DNA of 64,000 nt from NCBI RefSeq assembly GCF_036226885.1, contig NZ_CP109027.1, positions 2,790,001-2,854,000 of the forward strand, read 5' to 3'. The translations under genes were made by a program, and so were the position numbers. The stretch comes from Streptomyces sp. NBC_00663 (GTDB lineage: Bacteria > Actinomycetota > Actinomycetes > Streptomycetales > Streptomycetaceae). This document shows positions 55,157 through 63,443 of the stretch, piece after piece; position 1 is the stretch's first letter, and every line of letters starts with the position of its first letter. The notes under the pieces are model-generated. The model ran no database searches and was not told the DNA's origin. It worked only from the letters and a program-made list of their open reading frames with translations.

Positions 55157-56581
55157 TCAGACTCCAGCGGCGACAGGGGCGTCGGACAGGTCGGCGGGCG
55201 AGCCCAGGTGGCCCAGCACGGCGGTCGCGGCGGCGACCTGCGGCGAGACCAGGTGCGTACGGCCGCCCTTGCCCTGCCTGCCCTCGAAGTTGCGGTTGGA
55301 GGTGGACGCGGAGCGCTCACCCGGGGCCAGCTGGTCCGGGTTCATGCCCAGACACATCGAGCAGCCCGCGTGCCGCCATTCGGCGCCGGCGTCCTTGAAG
55401 ACGACGTCCAGGCCCTCGGAGACGGCCTGGAGACCGACCCGCGCGGAGCCGGGAACGACCAGCATCCGTACGCCGTCGGCGACTTTGCGGCCCTTGAGGA
55501 GCTCGGCGGCGGCGCGCAGGTCCTCGATCCGACCGTTGGTGCACGAACCTACGAAGACGGTGTCCACCTTGATGGAGCGCAGCGGCTGTCCGGCCTCCAA
55601 CCCCATGTATTCCAGGGCCTTTTCGGCGGCGTGGCGCTCCGAAGCGTCTTCGTACGAAGCGGGATCGGGGACGTCCGCCGAAAGCGGCGCGCCCTGGCCG
55701 GGGTTGGTGCCCCAGGTCACGAACGGCGACAGTTCGGCGGCCTCGATGACGACCTCGGCGTCGAACTCGGCGTCCTCGTCCGTCTTCAGCGTCTTCCAGT
55801 ACGCGACGGCCGCGTCCCAGTCCTCGCCCTTGGGGGCGTGCACCCGGCCCTCGAGGTAGTCGAAGGTGGTCTGGTCGGGGGCGATCATGCCCGCGCGGGC
55901 ACCGGCCTCGATCGACATGTTGCAGATGGTCATGCGGGCTTCCATCGAGAGTTTCTCGATGGCGGAGCCGCGGTATTCCAGGACGTAGCCCTGACCGCCG
56001 CCCGTACCGATCCTGGCGATGATCGCCAGGATCAGGTCCTTGGCGGTGACGCCCTCGGGCAGTTCGCCGTTGACCGTGATGGCCATGGTCTTCGGACGGA
56101 CCAGCGGCAGCGTCTGGGTGGCCAGCACATGCTCGACCTGGGAGGTGCCGATGCCGAACGCCAGGCCGCCGAAGGCGCCGTGGGTGGAGGTGTGGGAGTC
56201 GCCGCAGACGACGGTCATGCCCGGCTGGGTCAGACCCAGCTGCGGGCCGACGACGTGCACGACGCCCTGCTCGACGTCGCCCAGCGGGTGCAGGCGCACG
56301 CCGAAGTCGGCGGCGTTCTTGCGCAGCGTCTCCAGCTGGACCCGGGAGACCGGGTCGGCGATGGGCTTGTCGATGTCGAGGGTCGGGGTGTTGTGGTCCT
56401 CGGTCGCGATGGTGAGGTCGAGGCGGCGCACCGGGCGACCGGTCTTGCGGAGGCCGTCGAAGGCCTGCGGGCTGGTCACCTCGTGCAGCAGATGCAGATC
56501 GATGAAGAGGAGGTCGGGCTCGCCCTCGGCGCGCCGGACGACGTGGTCGTCCCAGACCTTCTCCGCGAGTGTCCTACCCAT
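55157..56581 (-). CDS. leuC: 3-isopropylmalate dehydratase large subunit
   Basis: 474 residues from the ATG at 56581 with gaggga upstream; the open frame above it lacks support. An aconitase-family Fe-S enzyme: [49 protein letters not shown] and [33 protein letters not shown] supply the three cluster cysteines (one in SCTNG, two in CSMC). Divergent from ndgR, which is known to control leuCD in Streptomyces. Confidence 0.96.
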   Translation of the reverse strand: MGRTLAEKVWDDHVVRRAEGEPDLLFIDLHLLHEVTSPQAFDGLRKTGRPVRRLDLTIATEDHNTPTLDIDKPIADPVSRVQLETLRKNAADFGVRLHPLGDVEQGVVHVVGPQLGLTQPGMTVVCGDSHTSTHGAFGGLAFGIGTSQVEHVLATQTLPLVRPKTMAITVNGELPEGVTAKDLILAIIARIGTGGGQGYVLEYRGSAIEKLSMEARMTICNMSIEAGARAGMIAPDQTTFDYLEGRVHAPKGEDWDAAVAYWKTLKTDEDAEFDAEVVIEAAELSPFVTWGTNPGQGAPLSADVPDPASYEDASERHAAEKALEYMGLEAGQPLRSIKVDTVFVGSCTNGRIEDLRAAAELLKGRKVADGVRMLVVPGSARVGLQAVSEGLDVVFKDAGAEWRHAGCSMCLGMNPDQLAPGERSASTSNRNFEGRQGKGGRTHLVSPQVAAATAVLGHLGSPADLSDAPVAAGV

Positions 56582-56717
56582 CGCTTTCCCTCCGGCCGGC
56601 AAAGGTGCGCCGGCCCAACTAGAGATCTTCCGGAAGCAGCGCCCGCACCCCTGGATTCCCGGGCAGCCGCCGCCAGGCCCGTTTGGTCCGCGGGCCGCTG
56701 TGCATCCAAGGGTTGCG

Positions 56718-56773
56718 CGTCTCACGAAAAAAGGAACTTGCGTTTCACAGAGTGAGACGTGAGTATCGTTTCA
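56718..56773. promoter_or_regulatory. NdgR-type operator region between leuC and ndgR
   Basis: Repeated half-sites: cgtctcac (56718-56725), cgtttcac (56741-56748) and inverted gtgagacg (56752-56759), plus cgtttca at the ndgR start (56767-56773). The first and third form a perfect 8-bp inverted repeat; the second and third a 7-of-8 repeat spaced 3 bases. The S. clavuligerus orthologue AreB binds this intergenic region by published work. Confidence 0.65.
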
Positions 56774-57489
56774 TGGACAACAGTAGCGGCGTCGGCGTTC
56801 TGGACAAGGCAGCCCTTGTCCTCAGCGCCCTGGAGTCCGGTCCGGCCACCCTCGCGGGGCTTGTGGCGGCCACCGGACTTGCACGGCCCACGGCTCACCG
56901 ACTGGCCGTGGCTCTGGAACACCACCGTATGGTGGCGCGCGACATGCAGGGCCGTTTCATTCTCGGCCCGCGCCTCGCGGAACTGGCCGCGGCCGCGGGT
57001 GAGGACCGCCTCCTCGCCACCGCCGGCCCGGTGCTCACGCATCTCCGTGACATCACGGGCGAGAGCGCGCAGCTCTATCGCCGCCAGGGCGACATGCGTA
57101 TCTGCGTCGCCGCGGCGGAGCGCCTGTCCGGCCTGCGGGACACGGTCCCGGTCGGCTCGACGCTCACCATGAAGGCCGGCTCCTCGGCCCAGATCCTGAT
57201 GGCCTGGGAGGAGCCCGAGCGCCTGCACCGCGGCCTCCAGGGTGCCCGCTTCACGGCGACGGCCCTGTCGGGCGTACGGCGCCGCGGCTGGGCCCAGTCG
57301 ATCGGCGAGCGCGAGCCGGGCGTCGCGTCCGTCTCCGCTCCCGTACGCGGCCCCTCCAACCGCGTCGTGGCCGCCGTGTCGGTCTCCGGCCCCATCGAGC
57401 GCCTGACCCGCCACCCGGGCCGGATGCACGCCCAGGCGGTCATCGACGCCGCCGCCCGCCTCTCCGAGGCCCTGCGCCGCACCGGCTGA
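56773..57489 (+). CDS. ndgR: IclR-family regulator NdgR (AreB-like)
   Basis: 238 residues from the ATG at 56773, the reported NdgR length. The winged helix-turn-helix is LSALESGPATLAGLVAATGLARPTAHRLAVALEHHRMV (about 20-57); the effector domain follows (LRDITGESAQLYRRQGDMRICV, SAPVRGPSNRVVAAVSVSGP). NdgR controls leucine and methionine genes and links amino acids to antibiotic production. The start overlaps a candidate operator half-site, suggesting autoregulation. Confidence 0.95.
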   Translation: MDNSSGVGVLDKAALVLSALESGPATLAGLVAATGLARPTAHRLAVALEHHRMVARDMQGRFILGPRLAELAAAAGEDRLLATAGPVLTHLRDITGESAQLYRRQGDMRICVAAAERLSGLRDTVPVGSTLTMKAGSSAQILMAWEEPERLHRGLQGARFTATALSGVRRRGWAQSIGEREPGVASVSAPVRGPSNRVVAAVSVSGPIERLTRHPGRMHAQAVIDAAARLSEALRRTG

Positions 57490-57509
57490 CGTTCCCCCCG
57501 GGACAACGC

Positions 57510-57549
57510 CGAGGAGGGCCTGCCTCAACGCCGCGGCAGGCCCTCCTCG
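57510..57549. terminator. Bidirectional terminator, ndgR / DUF4188 gene
   Basis: A 15-bp perfect stem (57510-57524 with 57535-57549) with a 10-base loop lies between convergent genes. Confidence 0.88.
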
Positions 57550-57566
57550 CTCCCCCGATCCCCCCG

Positions 57567-58094
57567 TCACCCGGCTTCTTCGGCCACCTCGGCCCTCGCC
57601 TGCGACCGGTGCGCGAACCGGTCCTTCGCGTACCGCCCCCGCTTCTCCAGCGGCACCTGCCCGTGCGCCGCCGCGAGTCCGAACGCCGGCATGTCCCCGT
57701 AGACCGCCTCGTAGGACCCCTCGGGCACCACATAGGCCTCGTGCCAGATCCCCACGTGCCCCTTCACCGCGCCGTCCCGCTCCTTGCGGTTGAGCAGGGC
57801 CCAGATGCGGTGGTGCAGCATCTCCGGCGAGTGCGCGTAGGCGTAGAGCTTCTCCTTGGACTCCCAGTACTGGACGATGTAGTACGTCCGCGGCGACGCC
57901 GTCAGCATCACCTTTCCCAGCAGCCCGCGGCTCGGGTCCTTCCCCAGTTCGGCCAGCATGCGGAACATCGAGATCATCACCAGCCCCCACTGGTGCACCG
58001 CCCAGAAGTGGTTGACGCGCATCCCGATGAGCAGGACGACCACATCCCCCTCGGCATCGGCGGTCGTACGCCCCAGCACCGGTTTCGCGAACAC
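57567..58094 (-). CDS. DUF4188 family protein
   Basis: 175 residues. VVLLIGMRVNHFWAVHQWGLVM, YYIVQYWESKEKLYAYAHSPEM and GHVGIWHEAYVVPEGSYEAVYGDMP fit DUF4188, a family of ferredoxin-like (monooxygenase-type) proteins with no proven reaction. GTG start with GGGGGAG upstream. Divergent from a MerR regulator; probably its target. Confidence 0.83.
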   Translation of the reverse strand: MFAKPVLGRTTADAEGDVVVLLIGMRVNHFWAVHQWGLVMISMFRMLAELGKDPSRGLLGKVMLTASPRTYYIVQYWESKEKLYAYAHSPEMLHHRIWALLNRKERDGAVKGHVGIWHEAYVVPEGSYEAVYGDMPAFGLAAAHGQVPLEKRGRYAKDRFAHRSQARAEVAEEAG

Positions 58095-58123
58095 GGCTCC
58101 CCCATGACATCTCGTCGGACAGC

Positions 58124-58158
58124 GGCACTATCCTCCTCGGTGGTGCTTGGATAGTGGC
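58124..58158. promoter_or_regulatory. MerR-type operator between the DUF4188 and merR genes
   Basis: An 8-bp inverted repeat cactatcc / ggatagtg with 15 bases between arms lies in the 88-base divergent gap. The dyad length is typical of MerR operators set between -35 and -10. Confidence 0.6.
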
Positions 58159-58182
58159 ACTCCCCAATGAAGGGCGCAAGAC

Positions 58183-58827
58183 ATGCGGCTGGCCGAACTG
58201 AGCGAGCGCAGCGGGGTGTCCACCGCGACGATCAAGTACTACCTGCGCGAAGGGCTGTTGGCGCCCGGCCGCCAGATCAACACGACCACGGCCGAGTACG
58301 ACGAGGAGCATCTGCGCCGGCTGAAGCTGATCCGCGCGATGATCCAGGTCGGCCGGGTGCCGGTCGCGACGGTGCGGGAGGTGCTGAGCCACGTCGACGA
58401 CGACTCCCTGCCCCGCGCGATGCGCCTCGGCGCGGCCGTCTGGGCCCTGCCCCAGGTGCCGGAGCCGGACGCGGACGACGAGTTCGTCCAGGGCGCACGG
58501 GTCGCGATGGAGGAGCTGCTCAGGACGCTGGGGTGGTCCAACGCCCAGGCCATGACGACCGTCTCGCCGTCCTTCCGCTCCCTCGTGGTGGCGACGGCGG
58601 CACTGCGCCGGCTCGGCTACGACTGGAACCCGGAGACCCTCGTGCCGTACGCCCGGCTGATGCGCCAAGTCGCCGAGCTGGACATGGAGTTCATGGAGTC
58701 ACATGTCTCGGAGGCGGAGAAGGCGGAGGTCGCGGTGCTGGGTGTGGTGCTCGTCGAGCCGATGCTTCAGGCGCTGCACCGGCTGGCCCAGGAGGAGGAG
58801 TCGACGCGGCGGTACGGCTTCGAGTAG
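58183..58827 (+). CDS. MerR-family transcriptional regulator
   Basis: 214 residues. MRLAELSERSGVSTATIKYYLREGLLAPGR is the MerR winged helix; EEHLRRLKLIRAMIQVGRVPVATVREVLSHVDD continues into the dimer helix. The C-terminal effector part (about 110-200) is helical and has no metal-binding Cys cluster, so it probably senses a small organic ligand. Likely controls the divergent DUF4188 gene and itself. Confidence 0.88.
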   Translation: MRLAELSERSGVSTATIKYYLREGLLAPGRQINTTTAEYDEEHLRRLKLIRAMIQVGRVPVATVREVLSHVDDDSLPRAMRLGAAVWALPQVPEPDADDEFVQGARVAMEELLRTLGWSNAQAMTTVSPSFRSLVVATAALRRLGYDWNPETLVPYARLMRQVAELDMEFMESHVSEAEKAEVAVLGVVLVEPMLQALHRLAQEEESTRRYGFE

Positions 58828-58855
58828 GGCGGCGGGGCCGGCCCACGGGAACGGC

Positions 58856-58885
58856 GAAGGCCCCCCACCGAAGTGGAGGGCCTTC
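58856..58885. terminator. Bidirectional terminator, merR / tRNA cluster
   Basis: A 13-position stem with one mismatch (gaaggcccccc-ac / gt-ggagggccttc) closes a CGAA loop. It lies 28 bases past the merR stop and 8 bases past the last tRNA gene. Confidence 0.82.
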
Positions 58886-58892
58886 CTCTACG

Positions 58893-58965
58893 TACCCCCG
58901 ACCGGATTCGAACCGGCGCTACCGCCTTGAGAGGGCGGCGTGCTAGGCCGCTACACAACGGGGGC
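58893..58965 (-). tRNA. tRNA-Glu(CUC), copy 1
   Basis: 73 bases. Acceptor GCCCCCG pairs with CGGGGGT (G1-U72 wobble), discriminator A. Anticodon loop CTCTCAA on a CCGCC/GGCGG stem reads CUC; T-arm GCCGG-TTCGAAT-CCGGT. CCA is not encoded. Identical in sequence to copy 2. Confidence 0.97.
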
Positions 58966-59008
58966 GTGGAGCCTGCTGGCGTCAGTACTGCACCGCCGCA
59001 GGTCCGAG

Positions 59009-59080
59009 CTGGTCTACCTGGACTCGAACCAAGACTAACTGAACCAGAATCAGTCGTGCTGCCAATTACACCATAGACCA
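59009..59080 (-). tRNA. tRNA-Gln(CUG), copy 1
   Basis: 72 bases. Acceptor TGGTCTA/TAGACCA, discriminator G. Anticodon loop TTCTGGT on an ACTGA/TCAGT stem reads CUG. CCA not encoded. Copy 2 differs at the acceptor pair (TGGCCTA/TAGGCCA). Confidence 0.97.
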
Positions 59081-59100
59081 ATGTGGTTTAGACCAGTCAG

Positions 59101-59173
59101 TACCCCCGACCGGATTCGAACCGGCGCTACCGCCTTGAGAGGGCGGCGTGCTAGGCCGCTACACAACGGGGGC
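59101..59173 (-). tRNA. tRNA-Glu(CUC), copy 2
   Basis: 73 bases, same sequence as copy 1 through the acceptor, anticodon stem (CCGCC/GGCGG) and T-arm. Confidence 0.97.
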
Positions 59174-59235
59174 CCTAGCGATCCTGCATCGATGGTGGTG
59201 GGAGCTACCCGAGCCACCTTCGCGGGAAGGATCTG

Positions 59236-59308
59236 TACCCCCGACCGGATTCGAACCGGCGCTACTGCCTTGAGAGGGCAGCGTGCTAGGCCGCTACACA
59301 ACGGGGGC
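59236..59308 (-). tRNA. tRNA-Glu(CUC), copy 3
   Basis: 73 bases. Differs from copies 1 and 2 by a compensated change in the anticodon stem (CTGCC/GGCAG instead of CCGCC/GGCGG), keeping the pairing and the CUC anticodon. Confidence 0.97.
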
Positions 59309-59329
59309 TTTGCAGATGAGCTCTGCGAG

Positions 59330-59401
59330 CTGGCCTACCTGGACTCGAACCAAGACTAACTGAACCAGAATCAGTCGTGCTGCCAATTACACCATAGGCC
59401 A
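59330..59401 (-). tRNA. tRNA-Gln(CUG), copy 2
   Basis: 72 bases. First gene of the cluster in transcription order (Gln-Glu-Glu-Gln-Glu). Carries a compensated C-G versus T-A change in the acceptor stem relative to copy 1. Confidence 0.97.
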
Positions 59402-59492
59402 CTGGAACGCAAGCCCCGAGGGGGATTTTGTTCTAGTTGTACGCTCCGGGTTTCCGGCCTCTCGGCCTGCTCCCCTCGGCGCAGGAAGAACA

Positions 59493-60224
59493 TTACCCGA
59501 AGGTGGACGGGGCTCCAAAACGGGTATCCGCGCCGAGGAGCGCGGGGAGTTCGGCGAGGGTGGCGATCCGGTGGAGGCCGACCGGCGCGTCGGTGGCGGC
59601 GTACACGCCGTCACGGTCGATCCAGAACGAGCGCAGTCCGGCCTCGGCGGCACCGCGGCCGTCGATCTCCGGATGATCGCCGACGTACGCGACCTGCTCC
59701 GGGGCGAGTTCCAGTGCCGCGCAGGCCGCGTGGAAGGCGCCGGCCTCGGGTTTGGAGACGCCGAGTTCCGCGGCGCACAGGATCGCCTCGAAGCGGTCGT
59801 GGACACCGAGGCTGCGCAGCTTGTGGTCCTGGACATGGATGCTGGAGTTGGACAGCACCGCGTGCCGGTGGCTGCCGGCGAGGGCGTCGAGGGCCGGCAG
59901 GACGTCCGGGAAGAGGGCCCAGACGGTCTCGTAGTGGGCGACGTACCGCTGGAACCAGGCGTCGGCCTCCGCGTCGCTCAGCTCCTCGCCCAGGAACACC
60001 CGCACCCGGTCCCGGCGCTGCCCCTGGAAGTCGACCTCCCCGGCCGCGAAGCGCGCCCACTGGGCGTCGGTGATCCGCCGCCAGCGCACGATGGCCTGCT
60101 CGACGCTCTCGTACCCGTCCAGCAGCCCCTCGGCCGTCAGATGCAGCCGCATTCCGGCACGGTCGGCACCGGAGTAGTCGAAGAGGGTGTCGTCGACGTC
60201 CCAGACCACGGCCAGAATGCTCAT
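59493..60224 (-). CDS. HAD-family hydrolase
   Basis: 243 residues. WDVDDTLFDYS holds the nucleophile Asp and acid/base Asp (DxD at about residues 9-11), AVLSNSSIHVQ motif II, GVSKPEAGAF motif III Lys, and YVGDHPEIDGRGAAEAGL motif IV acids. A cap of helical type lies between. Probable small-molecule phosphatase; substrate unknown. Follows gltX in the same direction behind a terminator. Confidence 0.92.
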   Translation of the reverse strand: MSILAVVWDVDDTLFDYSGADRAGMRLHLTAEGLLDGYESVEQAIVRWRRITDAQWARFAAGEVDFQGQRRDRVRVFLGEELSDAEADAWFQRYVAHYETVWALFPDVLPALDALAGSHRHAVLSNSSIHVQDHKLRSLGVHDRFEAILCAAELGVSKPEAGAFHAACAALELAPEQVAYVGDHPEIDGRGAAEAGLRSFWIDRDGVYAATDAPVGLHRIATLAELPALLGADTRFGAPSTFG

Positions 60225-60269
60225 GATCCGACGGTAACCCGGCAGTTGCCGCCCTGTCCGGGGTACGAC

Positions 60270-60307
60270 GAAGGGGCGGCAGCCGGTGGTCCGGATGCCG
60301 CCCCTTC
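60270..60307 (-). terminator. Terminator downstream of gltX
   Basis: An 11-bp perfect stem (gaaggggcggc / gccgccccttc) has an inner ccgg/ccgg pair in the loop. It lies 13 bases past the gltX stop. Confidence 0.85.
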
Positions 60308-60320
60308 ACGCGCGTGTGCG

Positions 60321-61796
60321 TTACGCCGCCAGCTTCGCCAGGGCTGCGTCGATGCGGGCCAGCGTCGTCTCCTTGCCCAGGACCTCCAGGGACTCGAAGA
60401 GAGGCAGGCCGACGGTGCGGCCGGTGACGGCGACACGGACCGGGGCCTGCGCCTTGCCGAGCTTGAGGCCATGGGCCTCGCCGGCGGCCAGGACGGCTTC
60501 CTTGAGGGACTCCGGGGAGGTCCAGTCGGCCGACTCCAGCTTTTCGCGGGCCGTGGTCAGCAGGGCGTCCGAGCCCTCCTTCATCGCCTTCGTCCAGGAC
60601 GGCTCGTCGAAGACCGGCTCCGGCAGGAACAGGAAGTCGACGTTGTCGGTGATCTCCGACAGGACCTTCAGGCGGGTCTGGGCGTGCGGGGCGATCGCCT
60701 GCCACTTCGACTCGTCGAAGTCCTCCGGGGACCACGGGGCGAAGGGGGCCTTCAGCCACGGGGCGCAGCGCTCCGTGAAGTCCTTCACGTCCAGCAGCCG
60801 GATGTGGTCGCCGTTGATCGACTCGCACTTCTTCAGGTCGAAGCGGGCCGGGTTGGGCTGCACGTCCTTGATGTCGAAGGCCGCGACCATCTCCTCGATC
60901 GAGAAGATGTCCTGGTCCGCCGAGAGCGACCAGCCCAGCAGGGAGAGGTAGTTGAGCAGACCCTCGGGGAGGAAGCCGCGCTCGCGGTAGAGGTTGAGCG
61001 AGGACTCGGGGTCGCGCTTGGAGAGCTTCTTGTTGCCCTCGCCCATGACGTACGGCAGGTGGCCGAACTGCGGGGTGCCCTTGGCGATGCCCAGCTCCGA
61101 CAGCGCCTTGTAGAGCGCGATCTGCCGCGGCGTCGAGGAGAGCAGGTCCTCGCCGCGCAGGACGTGGGTGATCTCCATCAGGGCGTCGTCGACGGGGTTC
61201 ACGAGCGTGTAGAGGGGCGCCCCGTTGGCTCGCACGATCCCGTAGTCCGGCACGTTCTCCGGGGTGAACGTCAGCTCGCCGCGGACCAGGTCCGTGAAGG
61301 TGATCGTCTCGTCGGGCATGCGGAAGCGGACGATGGGCTCGCGGCCCTCGGCCCGGTAGGCCTCCACCTGCTCGGCGCTCAGCTCGCGGCAGTGGCCGTC
61401 GTAGCCGGAGGGCTTGCCGGCGGCGCGGGCGGCCTCGCGGCGCTCGTCCAGTTCCGCCTGGGAGCAGTAGCACCGGTAGGCGTGGCCGGCGTCCAGGAGC
61501 TTGGCGGCGACGTCCTTGTAGAGGTCCATGCGCTGCGACTGGCGGTACGGCGCGTGCGGGCCGCCGACCTCGGGGCCCTCGTCCCAGTCGAAGCCCAGCC
61601 AGCGCATCGAGTCGAGCAGCTGGTTGTAGGACTCCTCGGAGTCGCGGGCCGCGTCGGTGTCCTCGATGCGGAAGACGAGCGTGCCCTGGTGGTGCTTGGC
61701 GAACGCCCAGTTGAACAGGGCGGTGCGGACCAGGCCCACGTGGGGGTTACCGGTGGGCGAGGGGCAGAAACGTACGCGGACGGGTGCGCTAGCCAC
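60321..61796 (-). CDS. gltX: Glutamyl-tRNA synthetase
   Basis: 491 residues from the GTG at 61796 ([10 protein letters not shown]), with an aagg stretch upstream; a TTG at 61805 is an alternative. [22 protein letters not shown] contains the HIGH-type motif (HVGL); [13 protein letters not shown] is the KMSKS loop. Bacteria lacking GlnRS use this enzyme also to mischarge tRNA-Gln for GatCAB, fitting the adjacent tRNA-Glu/Gln cluster. Overlaps the FAH gene stop by 8 bases. Confidence 0.95.
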   Translation of the reverse strand: MASAPVRVRFCPSPTGNPHVGLVRTALFNWAFAKHHQGTLVFRIEDTDAARDSEESYNQLLDSMRWLGFDWDEGPEVGGPHAPYRQSQRMDLYKDVAAKLLDAGHAYRCYCSQAELDERREAARAAGKPSGYDGHCRELSAEQVEAYRAEGREPIVRFRMPDETITFTDLVRGELTFTPENVPDYGIVRANGAPLYTLVNPVDDALMEITHVLRGEDLLSSTPRQIALYKALSELGIAKGTPQFGHLPYVMGEGNKKLSKRDPESSLNLYRERGFLPEGLLNYLSLLGWSLSADQDIFSIEEMVAAFDIKDVQPNPARFDLKKCESINGDHIRLLDVKDFTERCAPWLKAPFAPWSPEDFDESKWQAIAPHAQTRLKVLSEITDNVDFLFLPEPVFDEPSWTKAMKEGSDALLTTAREKLESADWTSPESLKEAVLAAGEAHGLKLGKAQAPVRVAVTGRTVGLPLFESLEVLGKETTLARIDAALAKLAA

Positions 61797-62565
61797 GCTT
61801 GACAACCTTGTTGGTGAGAGTGCCGATGCCTTCGATGGTGACGGCGACCTCGTCGCCGACGGTGAGCGGCCCGACGCCTGCCGGGGTGCCCGTGAGGATC
61901 ACGTCGCCGGGGAGCAGCGTCATGGCCTCGGAGATGTTGACGATCAGATCCTCGATCGGGTGGATCATCTCGCTGGTGCGGCCGAGCTGGCGCTGCTGGC
62001 CGTTGACCGTGAGCTGGATGGTGAGGTCGCTCGGGTCGAGGTCCGTCTCCACCCAGGGGCCGAGCGGGCAGGAGGTGTCGAAGCCCTTGGCCCGGGCCCA
62101 CTGCTTCTCGCGCTTCTGGACGTCACGGGCGGTGATGTCGTTGGCGCAGGTGTAGCCGAGGATGACGTCCTTGACGCGCTCGCGCGGGACCTCGCGGCAC
62201 ATGCGGCCGATGACCACGGCCAGCTCGGCCTCGTGGTGGACGTCAGCGGAGAAGGCGGGGTACTGGATCGCGTCGCCGGGGCCGATCACCGAGGTGGACG
62301 GCTTGAAGAAGGCGAAGGGGGCGTCGGGGACCTCGTTGCCGAGTTCGCGCGCGTGCTCCGCGTAGTTGCGGCCGTAGGCCACGACCTTGTTGGGGAGCAC
62401 CGGCGGCAGCAGCCTGACCTTGCTCAGCGGGACCTTCGTGCCGGAGAGCTCGAAGTCGGCGAACGGGATGCCCTTGATGATGTCGAGGACTAGCTCGTCC
62501 GGCTTGTCGCCCTCGACCGCGCCGAAGGCGACGTTCCCGTCGATGGAGAATCTGGCGATGCGCAC
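61789..62565 (-). CDS. Fumarylacetoacetate hydrolase-family protein
   Basis: 258 residues. [35 protein letters not shown] (metal-binding Glu residues), [17 protein letters not shown] and [18 protein letters not shown] are FAH-fold signatures. Such enzymes hydrolyse or decarboxylate 2-oxo acids; the substrate is undetermined. GTG start. Upstream of and overlapping gltX, a conserved actinobacterial pairing. Confidence 0.92.
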   Translation of the reverse strand: MRIARFSIDGNVAFGAVEGDKPDELVLDIIKGIPFADFELSGTKVPLSKVRLLPPVLPNKVVAYGRNYAEHARELGNEVPDAPFAFFKPSTSVIGPGDAIQYPAFSADVHHEAELAVVIGRMCREVPRERVKDVILGYTCANDITARDVQKREKQWARAKGFDTSCPLGPWVETDLDPSDLTIQLTVNGQQRQLGRTSEMIHPIEDLIVNISEAMTLLPGDVILTGTPAGVGPLTVGDEVAVTIEGIGTLTNKVVKRG

Positions 62566-62691
62566 GGGATCCTGGCGCCCCTCACTGAGCTGGCTGGAGT
62601 CTGACGCTCCAGGCTAACGCGGGGAGGGGCGGCGCCTCGCGCATTACTGCGGGGGGCGCCCCGACGGTCGTACGACTTGTAGCGTCGTGAT

Positions 62692-62877
62692 CTACTCGGC
62701 GGCGGCGGTGACCGGGACGTCCATCAGGATCGTGCGGCGCGGGTTGGCCGTCTGGGCCGGGAGGTCGACGGAGTGCTCCGGGAGCTCCTGGGTCAGCAGG
62801 TCGTCGGCGTCCTCGAGGTGCGCCAGCGTCGTGCGCCGCGGGTTGGCTATGTTGCGGAACATCATCGTCGTCTTCAC
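62692..62877 (-). CDS. Small peptide with duplicated NPRRT motif
   Basis: 61 codons from a GTG at 62877, or 57 from tandem ATGs at 62865/62862 (MMFRNIANPRRTTLAHLEDA). The motif ANPRRT(T/I)L occurs twice, near each end, separated by an acidic helix (LEDADDLLTQELPEH). No signal peptide, no Cys. No good ribosome binding site before any start. The only strong one belongs to an in-frame 9-codon ORF 69 bases upstream ending in TAG. Precursor peptide, regulatory peptide or structural protein are all possible; I do not recognise it. Confidence 0.6.
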   Translation of the reverse strand: MKTTMMFRNIANPRRTTLAHLEDADDLLTQELPEHSVDLPAQTANPRRTILMDVPVTAAAE

Positions 62878-62916
62878 GGTTGTAGTGGGCCCTGTCGTGA
62901 GTGAGTTGGCAGTTTC

Positions 62917-62946
62917 CTACGTGTTGTAAAGCGCCAGGCTAAACAT
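62917..62946 (-). CDS. Nine-codon upstream ORF (MFSLALYNT) with strong Shine-Dalgarno
   Basis: The ATG at 62946 follows GGAGGGG with 6-base spacing, the best site in the region. It encodes MFSLALYNT then TAG at 62917-62919. The frame is the same as the NPRRT peptide: reading past the amber gives ETANSLTTGPTTT, then the peptide. Either a leader peptide controlling the small gene or the true start of an interrupted or readthrough gene. Confidence 0.5.
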   Translation of the reverse strand: MFSLALYNT

Positions 62947-63443
62947 GCAATTCCCCTCCGAAGACGCGAAGACCCCATGATCCGCGTGTGAGTTTGCTCA
63001 CGACCCGAGGGGCAAAGCGGTCAATCCGGGCCCACAACTCACCCCTACGAAACGGACATTGACCCCCTGAAGCCATCATTCCGCTCCTGATCATGGCGAC
63101 TGGGACACCTGCCCCGCGTCAACGTTCCGTAGGCATACGTCCGTTATCGTCCGGATCACTTTCTACGACCGGTAACTCAGCCCTCACGTGCTGTCACGTA
63201 GGTCACGGCCTGACCCACGGCCCTTGTTGGAGATCCGGCACTGTGCTGGAATCTCACGGAACCGCCGCAGGAACGAGCCGGCGCACAGGGGGCGCACCGC
63301 GCGCCTAGTGGCGGCGAGAAGGGGGAACCAGCGCCGGTCACTCACGACCATCGGGGGGCGTAATTCAGGGCGCCCCTCAGTACGCCGACACCGTGCCCTT
63401 CCGTTCACGCGGAGGGGTGCCTGGTCCAGAGGTTGCGACGCTA
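62947..63443. other. 497-base non-coding leader region upstream of the conservon kinase gene
   Basis: Divergent spacer between the small peptide and the kinase. Apart from the uORF ribosome binding site at 62953-62959 I saw no gene. It is AT-richer between 62985 and 63180 and carries repeated cacgt/tcacg words near 63184-63210. Both divergent promoters must lie here. Confidence 0.45.

Noticed and set aside
58893..59401. tRNA array as an integration site of a mobile element
   Set aside because: No integrase, no partial tRNA copy and no foreign-looking sequence beside it.
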